A stretch of 64,000 nt of DNA from Streptomyces carminius (lineage in GTDB: Bacteria; Actinomycetota; Actinomycetes; Streptomycetales; Streptomycetaceae): NCBI RefSeq assembly GCF_002794255.1, contig NZ_PGGW01000045.1, positions 18,663 through 82,662 of the forward strand. Reading direction: 5' to 3'. Positions 45,371 to 53,985 of this stretch are shown in pieces. The notes beneath the pieces are model-generated. The model was not told the DNA's origin, did no database searches, and saw only the letters and a list, made by a program, of their open reading frames with translations. Position numbers and translations under genes: made by a program. How positions within the stretch are numbered: position 1 is the first letter of the stretch; every line of letters starts with the position of its first letter.

Positions 45371-45409
45371 CCGGCCCCGGTTCCCACCTCCCCCAGGACG
45401 GAGTCCGCC

Positions 45410-46123
45410 ATGGGTAAGACTGTCTCCGACGAGCTGCGCCACGAGGTGCTGAGGGCCAACCTCCGGATACCCGAGGCCGGCCTGGCCACGCTGACCTGGG
45501 GAAACGTCAGCGGCGTGGACCGGGACGCCGGGGTGTTCGTCATCAAGCCCTCCGGCGTGTCCTACGACGTGCTCGGCGAGGAGCACCTGGTCGTCGTCGC
45601 CCTGGAGGACGGGCGTGTCGTGGAGGGCGACCTGCGCCCGTCCACCGACACGGAGACGCACCGCAGCCTCTACCGGGCGTTCCCCTCCATCGGCGGGATC
45701 ACCCACACGCACTCCACCCACGCCGTGGCCTTCGCCCAGGCCTGCCGCTCCATACCGGTTCTCGGCACCACCCACGCCGACACCTTCAACGGTCCGGTCC
45801 CGGTCACGGCGGCCCTCACCGCCCAGCAGTGCGCCGAGGACTACGAGTACAACACCGGCCAGGTCATCGTCGACCTGCTGGGCGGTGACGACGCCCGGGC
45901 GAGGGAGGTGCCCGGTGCCCTGGTGGCACACCACGGCCCGTTCACCTGGGGTGCCGACGCCACCAAGTCCCTCGAGCACGCCGTCGTCTGCGAGGCGGTG
46001 GCCGAGATGGCCCTCCACACCCTCGCCCTGGGCACGGTCGTGCCCCCGCAGCACCTGCTGGACCGCCACTTCACGCGCAAGCACGGCCCGGGCGCCTACT
46101 ACGGCAATCCCGGCCGCGTGTGA
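45410..46123 (+). CDS. araD: L-ribulose-5-phosphate 4-epimerase AraD
   Basis: A 237-residue class II aldolase-fold epimerase that makes D-xylulose 5-phosphate. The zinc ligands are in THTHSTHAVAFAQA (two His) and the later HTLALG region (third His). LATLTWGNVSGVDRD, IKPSGVSYD and GTTHADTFNGPVPVT form the phosphate and substrate sites. It follows araA by 39 nt in the same operon. The order araB-araA-araD is the classical one. A very long hairpin begins immediately after its stop codon. Confidence 0.97.
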   Translation: MGKTVSDELRHEVLRANLRIPEAGLATLTWGNVSGVDRDAGVFVIKPSGVSYDVLGEEHLVVVALEDGRVVEGDLRPSTDTETHRSLYRAFPSIGGITHTHSTHAVAFAQACRSIPVLGTTHADTFNGPVPVTAALTAQQCAEDYEYNTGQVIVDLLGGDDARAREVPGALVAHHGPFTWGADATKSLEHAVVCEAVAEMALHTLALGTVVPPQHLLDRHFTRKHGPGAYYGNPGRV

Positions 46124-46185
46124 CCGGAGCGCCCGGGCCCGCGGGGACGGTGCGCGCGCCGTCCCCGCGGGCCCGGGCGTTCCGG
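46124..46185 (+). terminator. Exceptionally long hairpin after araD
   Basis: 27-bp arms (46124-46150 with 46159-46185), with one G-U pair and a TGCGCGCG loop, start one base after the araD stop codon. It should terminate or strongly attenuate the araBAD transcript before the GH43 gene. Confidence 0.88.
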
Positions 46186-46232
46186 TGCGCGAGTCGCCCG
46201 CGGCCCTCCCGTCCCCCACAAGGAGGAACACC

Positions 46233-47678
46233 ATGAGACGTCTCACCCGCCGCGGCCCGTTAGCGGTGATCGCCGCGCTGGCCGTGCTCGTCGCCGCTGT
46301 CCCCGCCCGGGCGGCGGTCCCCGACTCCCCCGCCGTGCACTTCACCAACCCGATAGCCCTCCAGCGCGCCGATCCGCACGTCTTCCGGCACACCGACGGC
46401 TACTACTACTTCACCGCGACCGTGCCCGCGTACGACCGCATCGTGCTGCGCAGGGCCACCACCCTCCAGGGCCTCTCCACGGCGCCGGAGACCACGATCT
46501 GGACCAGGCACGCCACCGGCGAGATGGGCGCGCACATCTGGGCGCCGGAGATCCACTTCATCGACGGGAAGTGGTACGTCCACTTCTCCGCCGGCACCGC
46601 CGAGGACGTGTGGAAGATCCGCCCCTACGTCCTGGAGAGCAGTGCCGCCAACCCCCTCACCGGCACCTGGACCGAGAAGGGCCGCATCCGGCTGCCGCTG
46701 GACACCTTCTCGCTGGACGCGACGACCTTCACGCACAACGGCACCCGCTACCTCAGCTGGGCGCAGAACGACCCGGCCGTCGGCAGCGGAACCAGCATCT
46801 TCCTCGCCAGGATGTCCAATCCCTGGACCATCAGCGGCACCCCGGCGAGGATCTCCACGCCCACCCACGCCTGGGAGACCGCCGGGCACCGCGTCAACGA
46901 GGCGCCGGCCGTCATCCGGCGGGGCGGCAAGGTCTTCATGACCTTCTCGGCCAGCGCCACCGACAGCAACTACTGCCTCGGGCTGCTGACCGCCGACGCC
47001 ACCGCCGACCTGATGAGGCCGGCCTCCTGGACGAAGAGTCCGCGACCGGTCCTCAGCAGCAACGACGCGACCGGCCAGTACGGCCCCGGGCACAACTCCT
47101 TCACCACGTCCGAGGACGGCAGGTCGGACATCCTGGTCTACCACTCCCGCGACTACCGGGACATCAGCGGCGACCCGCTCGACGACCCCAACCGCCGCAC
47201 CCGCTACCAGAAGCTGTACTGGAACGCCGACGGCACCCCCAACTTCGGCATCCCCGTGGCGGACGGCGCCACCCCGGTCCGCTTCTCGTCCTACAACTTC
47301 CCCGACCGCTACATCCGGCACCGGGAGTTCCGGGCCAGGACCGACTCGAACGTCACCAACCTCGCCGACTCCCAGTTCCGTGCCGTCACCGGCCTCACCG
47401 GTGACGGCACCGTCTCCCTCGAATCGGCGAACCACCCCGGCCACTACCTGCGCCACAAGGACTCCGAGGTGTGGCTGGAGAGGAACGACGGCTCGGCCGC
47501 CTTCGCCGGCGACGCGTCGTTCCACCGCAGGGCGGGCCTGGCCGACTCCGCGTCCGGTGTCTCCTTCGAGTCCTTCAGCCGGCCCGGACACTACCTCCGG
47601 CACTCCGGCCACCTGCTGTACGTCCAGGCTCCGCGCACCGCGCTCGACCGCGCCGACGCCACCTACTACGCCGAGTAG
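46233..47678 (+). CDS. Secreted GH43 exo-arabinofuranosidase with AbfB (CBM42) domain (TTA codon)
   Basis: A 481-residue exported enzyme. The signal peptide (about 1-28) ends PARAA. The GH43 catalytic domain has QRADPHVFRHTDGYYYF (base Asp), DTFSLDATTFTHNG (Asp) and HRVNEAPAVIRRGG (acid Glu). From about residue 340 an AbfB/CBM42 beta-trefoil follows, with SYNFPDRYIRHREFRART, NHPGHYLRHKDSEVWLER and SRPGHYLRHSGHLLYVQ, which binds arabinofuranose side chains. The architecture is that of the exo-1,5-alpha-L-arabinofuranosidase Araf43A of S. avermitilis. Codon 10 is TTA (46260-46262), implying bldA dependence. The ATG follows AAGGAGG. It is separated from araD by a large terminator, so it may have its own promoter. 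Confidence 0.93.
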   Translation: MRRLTRRGPLAVIAALAVLVAAVPARAAVPDSPAVHFTNPIALQRADPHVFRHTDGYYYFTATVPAYDRIVLRRATTLQGLSTAPETTIWTRHATGEMGAHIWAPEIHFIDGKWYVHFSAGTAEDVWKIRPYVLESSAANPLTGTWTEKGRIRLPLDTFSLDATTFTHNGTRYLSWAQNDPAVGSGTSIFLARMSNPWTISGTPARISTPTHAWETAGHRVNEAPAVIRRGGKVFMTFSASATDSNYCLGLLTADATADLMRPASWTKSPRPVLSSNDATGQYGPGHNSFTTSEDGRSDILVYHSRDYRDISGDPLDDPNRRTRYQKLYWNADGTPNFGIPVADGATPVRFSSYNFPDRYIRHREFRARTDSNVTNLADSQFRAVTGLTGDGTVSLESANHPGHYLRHKDSEVWLERNDGSAAFAGDASFHRRAGLADSASGVSFESFSRPGHYLRHSGHLLYVQAPRTALDRADATYYAE

Positions 47679-47698
47679 GGGCCGCCGTCCTCACGTCC

Positions 47699-47720
47699 GG
47701 TCCGCCCGGCCCGGCGGACC
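47699..47720. terminator. Bidirectional hairpin between the GH43 and LacI genes
   Basis: A perfect 8-bp stem GGTCCGCC/GGCGGACC with a 6-nt loop in the gap between two convergent genes. Confidence 0.7.
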
Positions 47721-47857
47721 CGGGTTCCGGGTGTCCTGGAGCGCCATGACCGGCGGAAGAGGAAGGGGCATGCCCGGTGGGAGGTACACGCCGCCGTGGA
47801 GGCGGGCAGGCCGGTCCCGGGATGTCCGCGCGAACGCCCCGGGACCGGGAAGCGGGG

Positions 47858-48889
47858 TCAGCGGGACGGGGCCGCCACGCTCTGCCGCTCGACGAGCCTG
47901 GGGGTGATGATCCGCTGGGCGGGGCCGGTGTCCCCGGAGGAGATCCGGTTCAGGAGCAGGGACAGGGTCTCGGCGGCCACCGCGTCGAAGTCGGGCCGCA
48001 CGGTCGTCAGCGGCGGGATGAAGTAGGCCGATTCGGGCACGTCGTCGAAGCCGGCGATGCTCACCTCCCCGGGAACGGACCGGCCCCGCTCGCTCATCGC
48101 GCGCAGGATGCCCAGCGCGAGGTGGTCGTTCGCGGCGAAGACCGCGGTCACGTCCGGGACGCGTGCCAGCATCCGGCCCGCGCGGTATCCCGCCGCCGCG
48201 CTCCAGTCGGCCGTGGTGACCGGCGGGACCTCCGCGCCCGCGTCCTCCAGCGCCCGCTGCCACCCGCGCACGCGTCCCGCGGCGTCGAGCCAGTCGGGCG
48301 GGCCGGAGACGTGCCAGACCGTCTGGTGCCCCGCGTCCAGCAGGTGCCGGGTGGCGGCGAAGGCGCCCGCCTCCTGGTCCACGGTCACCAGTGCGGCGTC
48401 CCGTCCGGAGTCGCCGTCCACGGTGACCAGGGGGACGTCCGCGGGCACTTCGGCCAGTGCCTCGTTGGCCGAGACCGTGGGCGCGATCACCACCATCCCG
48501 GCGACCCGCTGGTCGCGGTGGTGCTCCACGGCGGCGGCGATCGACGGCCGGTCCAGCACCCGGACCCGCCGCACGCTCACCGCGAAGCCCGCCGCCGCGG
48601 CGGCCAGTTCGAAGGCGGCCAGCAGTGAGGCCGGGCCGAACAGGGTGGAGTTCTGCGCCACCACCCCGATCAGCTGGGTCTGCCCGGTCACCAGGGCACG
48701 GGCGGCGCGGTTGGGCCGGTAGCCCAGCTCCTCGATGGCGGCGCGGACCCGCAGCCGGGTCTGCTCCCGGACGTTGGGATGTCCGTTGAGGACGCGGGAG
48801 ACCGTCTGGTGGGACACGCCCGCGAGCCGGGCGACATCGGTCATGGCCGGATCTCGTGCCGCCCGGCCGCCCACTGAGGTGCCTTCCAC
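47858..48889 (-). CDS. LacI-family repressor of the arabinose locus (AraR-like)
   Basis: A 343-residue repressor. An N-terminal LacI helix-turn-helix and hinge (MTDVARLAGVSHQTVSRVLN, RAAIEELGYRPNRAARALVT) precede a periplasmic-binding-protein-like effector domain (TQLIGVVAQNSTLFGPASLL, FAANDHLALGILRAMSERGR, VSIAGFDDVPESAYFIPPLT). The effector is probably L-arabinose or a derivative. Five operators of the LacI type flank this gene, araB and both importers. GTG 48889, preceded by GAGGGAG, is preferred. ATG 48844 at MTDVARL is a reasonable alternative that removes 15 residues. Confidence 0.92.
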   Translation of the reverse strand: MEGTSVGGRAARDPAMTDVARLAGVSHQTVSRVLNGHPNVREQTRLRVRAAIEELGYRPNRAARALVTGQTQLIGVVAQNSTLFGPASLLAAFELAAAAAGFAVSVRRVRVLDRPSIAAAVEHHRDQRVAGMVVIAPTVSANEALAEVPADVPLVTVDGDSGRDAALVTVDQEAGAFAATRHLLDAGHQTVWHVSGPPDWLDAAGRVRGWQRALEDAGAEVPPVTTADWSAAAGYRAGRMLARVPDVTAVFAANDHLALGILRAMSERGRSVPGEVSIAGFDDVPESAYFIPPLTTVRPDFDAVAAETLSLLLNRISSGDTGPAQRIITPRLVERQSVAAPSR

Positions 48890-48931
48890 CCGCACTCCCT
48901 CGTTCTCGGTGTTCCCGGCTGTCCTGCCGCT

Positions 48932-48945
48932 TGTTAACGATAACC
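48932..48945. promoter_or_regulatory. LacI-type operator 3 (TGTTAACGATAACC)
   Basis: GTTA-ACGA-TAAC symmetry 43 nt upstream of the repressor start, suggesting autoregulation. It matches the ideal site at 11 of 14 positions. Confidence 0.7.
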
Positions 48946-49038
48946 AGAAGCGTGCGGTCGGCAGCGGCGGGGAACAGGCACGCCACCGCCGCTTCGTCCG
49001 CACTGCGGAGCCCTTCGCCGACAAGCGGCACAGACAAA

Positions 49039-49052
49039 GATGAGCGCTAACA
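49039..49052. promoter_or_regulatory. LacI-type operator 4 (GATGAGCGCTAACA)
   Basis: The right half-site CGCTAACA is perfect and the left half is degenerate. On the minus strand it reads TGTTAGCGCTCATC, very like operator 5 in the opposite direction. Confidence 0.65.
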
Positions 49053-49116
49053 TAGCGCACCCAGAAGCTGCGCCAAAGAGGCAAAATCCTCGTGTCCAGA
49101 GGGTTGACGCTCCCAA

Positions 49117-49130
49117 TGTTAGCGCTCACT
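49117..49130. promoter_or_regulatory. LacI-type operator 5 (TGTTAGCGCTCACT)
   Basis: A perfect left half-site and two mismatches in the right half. It starts 8 nt after the TTGACG -35 box of the second importer, a classical repressor position. Confidence 0.75.
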
Positions 49131-49202
49131 CTTACCGCTAAGTGACGACGGTCACGCAGGCTCGCCAGAGCGGGCGGGCGCGCTTCCACGGAGGAATGAG
49201 CA

Positions 49203-50174
49203 GTGCTGAAAAAGATCGCCACGGCCGCCGGCGTGCTCCTGCTGGCCACACTGACCGCCTGCAGTGGCGGCGGGACGGGCACCGCCTCGGGCGGGCAGGA
49301 CAACGGCAAGATCACCATGGGCTTCGCGCAGGTCGGCGCGGAGAGCGGTTGGCGCACCGCCAACACCAAGTCCGTCCAGGAGGCCGCCAAGGCCGCCGGA
49401 GTGGAGCTGCGGTTCTCCGACGCGCAGCAGAAGCAGGAGAACCAGATCAAGGCGATCCGCTCCTACATCCAGCAGAAGGTCGACGTCATAGCGTTCAGCC
49501 CGGTCGTGGAGACCGGCTGGGACGCCGTCCTGCTGGAGGCCAAGCGTGCCAAGATCCCGGTGATCCTCACCGACCGCGCCATCGACTCCGACGACGACTC
49601 GCTGTACGAGACCTTCCTCGGCTCCGACTTCGTCGAGGAGGGCCGCAAGGCGGGCCAGTGGCTGGTGGACAACTCCCAGGGCCCGGTCAACGTGGTGGAG
49701 CTGCAGGGCACCACCGGCGCCGCGCCCGCCATCGACCGCAAGAAGGGCTTCGAGGACGTCATCGGCGAGCGTCCCGGCATCAAGGTCGTGGCCACCCAGA
49801 GCGGTGACTTCACCCGCGCCGGCGGCAAGCAGGTCATGGAGGCGTTCCTCAAGTCCACCTCCGACATCGACGTGGTCTACGCCCACAACGACGACATGGG
49901 CCTGGGCGCCATCGAGGCCATCAAGGCGGCGGGCAAGAAGCCGGGCAAGGACATCAGGATCATCACCGTGGACGCGGTCAAGGACGGCATGCAGGCCCTG
50001 GCCGACGGCGAGATCAACTTCATCGTCGAGTGCAACCCGCTGCTCGGCGAGCAGCTGATGGACCTGGCCGAGAAGGTCGTGGCGGGCGAGGAGGTCCCCA
50101 AGCGGGTCGTCACCGAGGAGACCACGTTCACTCCCGAGCAGGCCAAGGCCGCTCTTCCGGACCGCAAGTACTGA
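49203..50174 (+). CDS. Sugar-binding lipoprotein of ABC importer 2 (YtfQ-like)
   Basis: A 323-residue lipoprotein with lipobox LLATLTAC (Cys20). The mature sequence KITMGFAQVGAESGWRTANT, KSVQEAAKAAGVELRFSDAQ, VDVIAFSPVVETGWDAVLLE, VILTDRAID and VYAHNDDMGLGAIEAIKAAG is distinctive for YtfQ-type proteins. These bind hexose and pentose sugars in the furanose form (galactofuranose in E. coli). Next to arabinan hydrolases that release arabinofuranosyl units, L-arabinofuranose or arabino-oligosaccharide is a sensible ligand, though unproven. It begins with GTG after GGAGGAATGAGCA and heads a four-gene operon. Confidence 0.92.
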   Translation: MLKKIATAAGVLLLATLTACSGGGTGTASGGQDNGKITMGFAQVGAESGWRTANTKSVQEAAKAAGVELRFSDAQQKQENQIKAIRSYIQQKVDVIAFSPVVETGWDAVLLEAKRAKIPVILTDRAIDSDDDSLYETFLGSDFVEEGRKAGQWLVDNSQGPVNVVELQGTTGAAPAIDRKKGFEDVIGERPGIKVVATQSGDFTRAGGKQVMEAFLKSTSDIDVVYAHNDDMGLGAIEAIKAAGKKPGKDIRIITVDAVKDGMQALADGEINFIVECNPLLGEQLMDLAEKVVAGEEVPKRVVTEETTFTPEQAKAALPDRKY

Positions 50175-50262
50175 CCCGCGCGGCGGTCCCCGTCACCACG
50201 GCTCCTCCCGGTCCGGGCAGGCGGTGGCGGGGATCGCAGCCACCACGACGAAAGCACTGGTC

Positions 50263-51810
50263 ATGACCGATTCCTCAGCGTGCGACGGCGCTCCGGTGGT
50301 CGACATGCGCGGCATCAGCGTCGAGTTCCCCGGCGTCAAGGCGCTCTCGGAGGTCGACTTTCGGCTGTTCCCCGGCGAGGTGCACGCCCTGATGGGCGAG
50401 AACGGGGCCGGCAAGTCCACCTTGATCAAGGCACTCACCGGTGTGCACCGCCCGAGTGCGGGCGTGATCCGCCTGAACGGCGAACCGGTCGCCTTCCCCG
50501 GCCCCGCCCGGGCGCAGGAGGCCGGGATCAGCACCGTCTACCAGGAGGTCAACCTCTGCACCAACCTGTCGGTGGCCGAGAACATCCTGCTCGGTCGCGA
50601 GCCGCGCCGCTTCGGCGGCATCGACGGCAGGGCGACCCGGGCGCGGGCGGCACAGCTGCTGGACCGCATCGGCCTGGCCGTCGACCCCGCCTCCACCCTG
50701 GGCAGCCATCCCATCGCGGTGCAGCAGCTCGTGGCGATCGCCCGGGCGCTGGCCGTGGAGGCGCGGGTGCTGGTCCTGGACGAGCCGACCTCCAGCCTGG
50801 ACGCCGGTGAGGTCGCCGAGCTGTTCCGGATCGTCCGGGTGCTGCGCGCGGAGGGGGTGGCGGTCCTGTTCGTCTCCCACTTCATCGAGCAGGTCTACGA
50901 AATCGCCGACCGGATGACGGTGCTGCGCAACGGCACCCTGGTCGGGGAGTACCTGCCCACCGAGCTGGACCGGCTCGAACTGGTGTCGGCGATGCTCGGC
51001 CGCGAAGCGGGCACCCTGGAGGAGGTGCGGCGCCGTTCCGAGCACCGGGTCCCGGACTCCGCCCCGGTGCTGACGGCCCGCGGTCTCGGCCGGGCCGGTG
51101 CGATCGCGCCGTTCGACCTGGAGATCCACGCGGGCGAGGTGGTGGGCCTGGCCGGGCTCCTCGGCTCGGGCCGCACCGAACTGGCCCGGCTGCTGTTCGG
51201 CGCGGACCGCCCGGACACCGGCACCCTCACTGTCGGCGGGAAGACCGTCCGCCCCCGCGGTCCGCGGTCGATGATCGCCGAAGGTGTCGCGTTCTCCTCG
51301 GAGGACCGCAAGGCCGAGGGCGTCGTCGCGGACCTGAGCGTGCGCGACAACCTGCTGCTGGCCATGCAGGCCGCGCGCGGGTGGGCGCGCCCGATCCCGC
51401 GCCGCACCGCCGAGTCGCTGGTGGACGAGTACATCGCCAAGCTCGACATCCGTCCCGCCGACCCCGACGCCGTCATCGGCACCCTCTCGGGCGGCAACCA
51501 GCAGAAGGTGCTGCTCGCACGGTGGCTGGTGACCCGGCCCCGTCTGCTCCTCCTCGACGAACCCACCCGGGGCATCGACGTCGGGGCCAAGGCGCAGATC
51601 CAGAAAGTGGTGGCCGACCTGGCCGCCGAAGGCATGGCGGTGCTGTTCATCTCCGCCGAACTGGAGGAGGTGGTACGCGTGTCCGACCGGGTCGTCGTGC
51701 TGCGCGACCGGCGCAAGGTGGCCGAGCTGTCCGGCCACGACATCTCCGCCGACAAGGTCATGTCCGCCATCGCCGCGCAGGACGGACACCCCGCGGCGGT
51801 GGCCTCGTGA
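50263..51810 (+). CDS. Sugar ABC transporter ATPase 2 (YtfR-like)
   Basis: A 515-residue tandem ATPase. The first half has [53 protein letters not shown] (degenerate signature) and VLVLDEPTSSLDAG. The second half has [39 protein letters not shown] and [13 protein letters not shown]. The intact signature in only the second half matches YtfR and other monosaccharide importers. ATG 50263 was chosen; an in-frame GTG at 50224 is possible. It overlaps the next gene by 4 nt (GTGA). Confidence 0.93.
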   Translation: MTDSSACDGAPVVDMRGISVEFPGVKALSEVDFRLFPGEVHALMGENGAGKSTLIKALTGVHRPSAGVIRLNGEPVAFPGPARAQEAGISTVYQEVNLCTNLSVAENILLGREPRRFGGIDGRATRARAAQLLDRIGLAVDPASTLGSHPIAVQQLVAIARALAVEARVLVLDEPTSSLDAGEVAELFRIVRVLRAEGVAVLFVSHFIEQVYEIADRMTVLRNGTLVGEYLPTELDRLELVSAMLGREAGTLEEVRRRSEHRVPDSAPVLTARGLGRAGAIAPFDLEIHAGEVVGLAGLLGSGRTELARLLFGADRPDTGTLTVGGKTVRPRGPRSMIAEGVAFSSEDRKAEGVVADLSVRDNLLLAMQAARGWARPIPRRTAESLVDEYIAKLDIRPADPDAVIGTLSGGNQQKVLLARWLVTRPRLLLLDEPTRGIDVGAKAQIQKVVADLAAEGMAVLFISAELEEVVRVSDRVVVLRDRRKVAELSGHDISADKVMSAIAAQDGHPAAVAS

Positions 51811-52829
51811 AGCCGGGACGCCTGAGACCGGGACGCCTGCTCTGGCCGCTGATCGCCCTGGCCGCCCTGATCGTGCTCAACGTGGTGGTCACGCCCTCGT
51901 TCCTGGAACTGCGGATGCAGGACGGACACCTGTTCGGCAGCACCGTCGACATCCTCCGCAACGGGGCGCCGACACTGCTCATCGCCGTCGGCATGACCCT
52001 GGTGATCGCCACCCGCGGCATCGACCTGTCGGTGGGAGCGGTCGCCGCGATCGCGGGCGCGATCGCCTGCACCTGGATCGCCGAGACCGGCGACGCGGTC
52101 ACGGCCGTGCTGCTGGCTCTGGGCGTGTGCGTGCTGCTCGGGCTGTGGAACGGGTTCCTGGTATCCGTCCTGGGCATCCAGCCGATCATCGCGACACTGG
52201 TGCTGATGACCGCGGGGCGCGGGCTGGCGATGCTGCTCACCGAAGGGCAGATCATCACCGTCAAGAGCTCGCTGTACCGCCAGATCGGCGCGGGCTTCCT
52301 GATCCTGCCGGTGGCGATCCTGATCAGTCTGGCCGTCCTGATCGGCGTCGCGCTGCTGACCCGGCGGACCGCCCTGGGCATGCTGATCGAGGCCGTCGGG
52401 ATCAATCCGGAGGCCGGCAGGCTGGCGGGGGTCCGCTCGCGCACGATCGTGTGGACGGTGTACGTCTTCGCCGCGCTGTGCGCGGGGGTGGCGGGCCTGA
52501 TGATCAGCTCCAACGTCAGCGCCGCCGACGCCAACAACGCCGGGCTGTGGATCGAGATGGACGCCATCCTCGCCGTGGTCATCGGCGGCACCTCGCTGGC
52601 GGGCGGCCGGTACTCACTGACCGGGACCCTGGTCGGCGCCCTGGTCATCCAGACCCTGACCACCACCGTCTACACCATCGGCGTCCCGCCCAACGTCACC
52701 CTGGTGTTCAAGGCGCTCGTGGTGATCGCCGTGTGCCTGCTCCAGTCGCCGCGCACGGCGGGGCTCGTGCGAGCCCGGCGCAGGCCCGCCGCCTCCGCCG
52801 TCCGACCCCAGAAGGTGGGTGCCCGATGA
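51807..52829 (+). CDS. Sugar ABC transporter permease 2a (YtfT-like)
   Basis: A 340-residue permease with about nine or ten helices. Core signatures are PTLLIAVGMTLVIATRGIDL, GIQPIIATLVLMTAGRGLAM and ILAVVIGGTSLAGGRYSLTG. It pairs with the adjacent permease as a heterodimer, as in the YtfT-YjfF system. The GTG start overlaps the ATPase stop and its stop overlaps the next ATG, so the genes are tightly coupled. Confidence 0.92.
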   Translation: MKPGRLRPGRLLWPLIALAALIVLNVVVTPSFLELRMQDGHLFGSTVDILRNGAPTLLIAVGMTLVIATRGIDLSVGAVAAIAGAIACTWIAETGDAVTAVLLALGVCVLLGLWNGFLVSVLGIQPIIATLVLMTAGRGLAMLLTEGQIITVKSSLYRQIGAGFLILPVAILISLAVLIGVALLTRRTALGMLIEAVGINPEAGRLAGVRSRTIVWTVYVFAALCAGVAGLMISSNVSAADANNAGLWIEMDAILAVVIGGTSLAGGRYSLTGTLVGALVIQTLTTTVYTIGVPPNVTLVFKALVVIAVCLLQSPRTAGLVRARRRPAASAVRPQKVGAR

Positions 52830-53824
52830 GCGTCTCCGCTCCCGCACGTCTCCCCCGGCGCCTGGTGCCCGGGCGTCTTCCCCGGCGTTTCCTTCCGGTG
52901 GTCGCGACGTTCGTGGTCTTCACGGTCACCTTCGGCGCCGGCGCGGTCCGCTACGAGGGGTTCGCCTCGGGACAGGTCGTCACCAACCTGTTCGTCGACA
53001 ACGCCTTCCTCATCGTGCTCGCGGTCGGCATGACCTTCGTCATCCTCACCGGAGGCATCGACCTGTCCGTGGGGGCGGTGGCCGCGCTGTCCACCATGAT
53101 CGCGGCCGCCACGCTGAACGCGGGCTGGCCGCTGTGGCTGGCCGTGCTCACCGTGCTCGCCGCGGGCGGCACCCTCGGCCTGCTGATGGGCCTGGTCATC
53201 CACCACTTCGACGTCCAGCCCTTCATCGTCACGCTCGCGGGCATGTTCCTGGCCCGCGGGCTGTGCTTCCTCATCAGTGTCGAGTCGGTGTCCATCAAGG
53301 ACCCGGTCTTCCGCTCCCTCGCGACCGGGACCATCGGGCTGCCCGGCGGCATCACCCTGACCTACAGCGTGCTGATCGCCCTGGCCACCGTGCTGGCCGG
53401 GGCGTACGTGCTGCATCTGACCCGCTTCGGCCGCACCGTCTACGCACTGGGCGGCAGCGAGTCCTCGGCACGGCTGATGGGCCTGGCCACCGGCCGTACC
53501 AAGGTCGGGGTCTACGCGGTGAGCGGGCTCTGCTCGGCACTGGGCGGGCTGCTGTTCGGCCTCTACATGCTCTCCGGCTACGGCCTGCACGCGGTCGGCA
53601 TGGAGCTGGACGTCATCGCCGCCGTGGTGATCGGCGGGACCCTGCTGACGGGCGGGTTCGGCTACGTGGCGGGCTCGGTGGCGGGGGTGCTGGTGCTCGG
53701 CACCGTGCAGACCCTGATCTCCTTCGAGGGCACGCTCAGCTCCTGGTGGACCAGGATCGTCATCGGTGTGCTGCTGCTCGCCTTCATCGTGCTCCAGCGC
53801 CTGATCGTACGGAGACGAGCCTGA
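52826..53824 (+). CDS. Sugar ABC transporter permease 2b (YjfF-like)
   Basis: A 332-residue permease, the second subunit of the heterodimeric channel: [58 protein letters not shown] and VIAAVVIGGTLLTGGFGYVA. An arginine-rich N-terminus of about 25 residues precedes the first helix. It is the last gene of the importer 2 operon. A hairpin lies about 100 nt downstream. Confidence 0.92.
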   Translation: MSVSAPARLPRRLVPGRLPRRFLPVVATFVVFTVTFGAGAVRYEGFASGQVVTNLFVDNAFLIVLAVGMTFVILTGGIDLSVGAVAALSTMIAAATLNAGWPLWLAVLTVLAAGGTLGLLMGLVIHHFDVQPFIVTLAGMFLARGLCFLISVESVSIKDPVFRSLATGTIGLPGGITLTYSVLIALATVLAGAYVLHLTRFGRTVYALGGSESSARLMGLATGRTKVGVYAVSGLCSALGGLLFGLYMLSGYGLHAVGMELDVIAAVVIGGTLLTGGFGYVAGSVAGVLVLGTVQTLISFEGTLSSWWTRIVIGVLLLAFIVLQRLIVRRRA

Positions 53825-53922
53825 ACCACACCCCCGGATCGCCCCGTCGCGCGGGAACACCGCGGCGGACCCCGGCTCCCCGGGGGAGCCGGGACGCGCG
53901 CCGCGCCCCTCCTCGTTCCTCG

Positions 53923-53953
53923 CCGGTCCGCCCTCCTCGCCGGGGCGGACCGG
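53923..53953. terminator. Hairpin terminator between importer 2 and the PPOX gene
   Basis: A perfect 10-bp stem CCGGTCCGCC/GGCGGACCGG in the gap between convergent genes. Confidence 0.7.
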
Positions 53954-53985
53954 GGCGGACGAGGGGGGGCGGACCGGGCCCGGAG

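Larger units (their letters stand above)
48890..49202. other. Divergent control region of the repressor and second importer
   Basis: A 313-nt AT-richer region with no gene and three LacI-type operators. TTGACG at 49104-49109 is a likely -35 box for the second importer. The -10 box is not clear. Confidence 0.7.
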
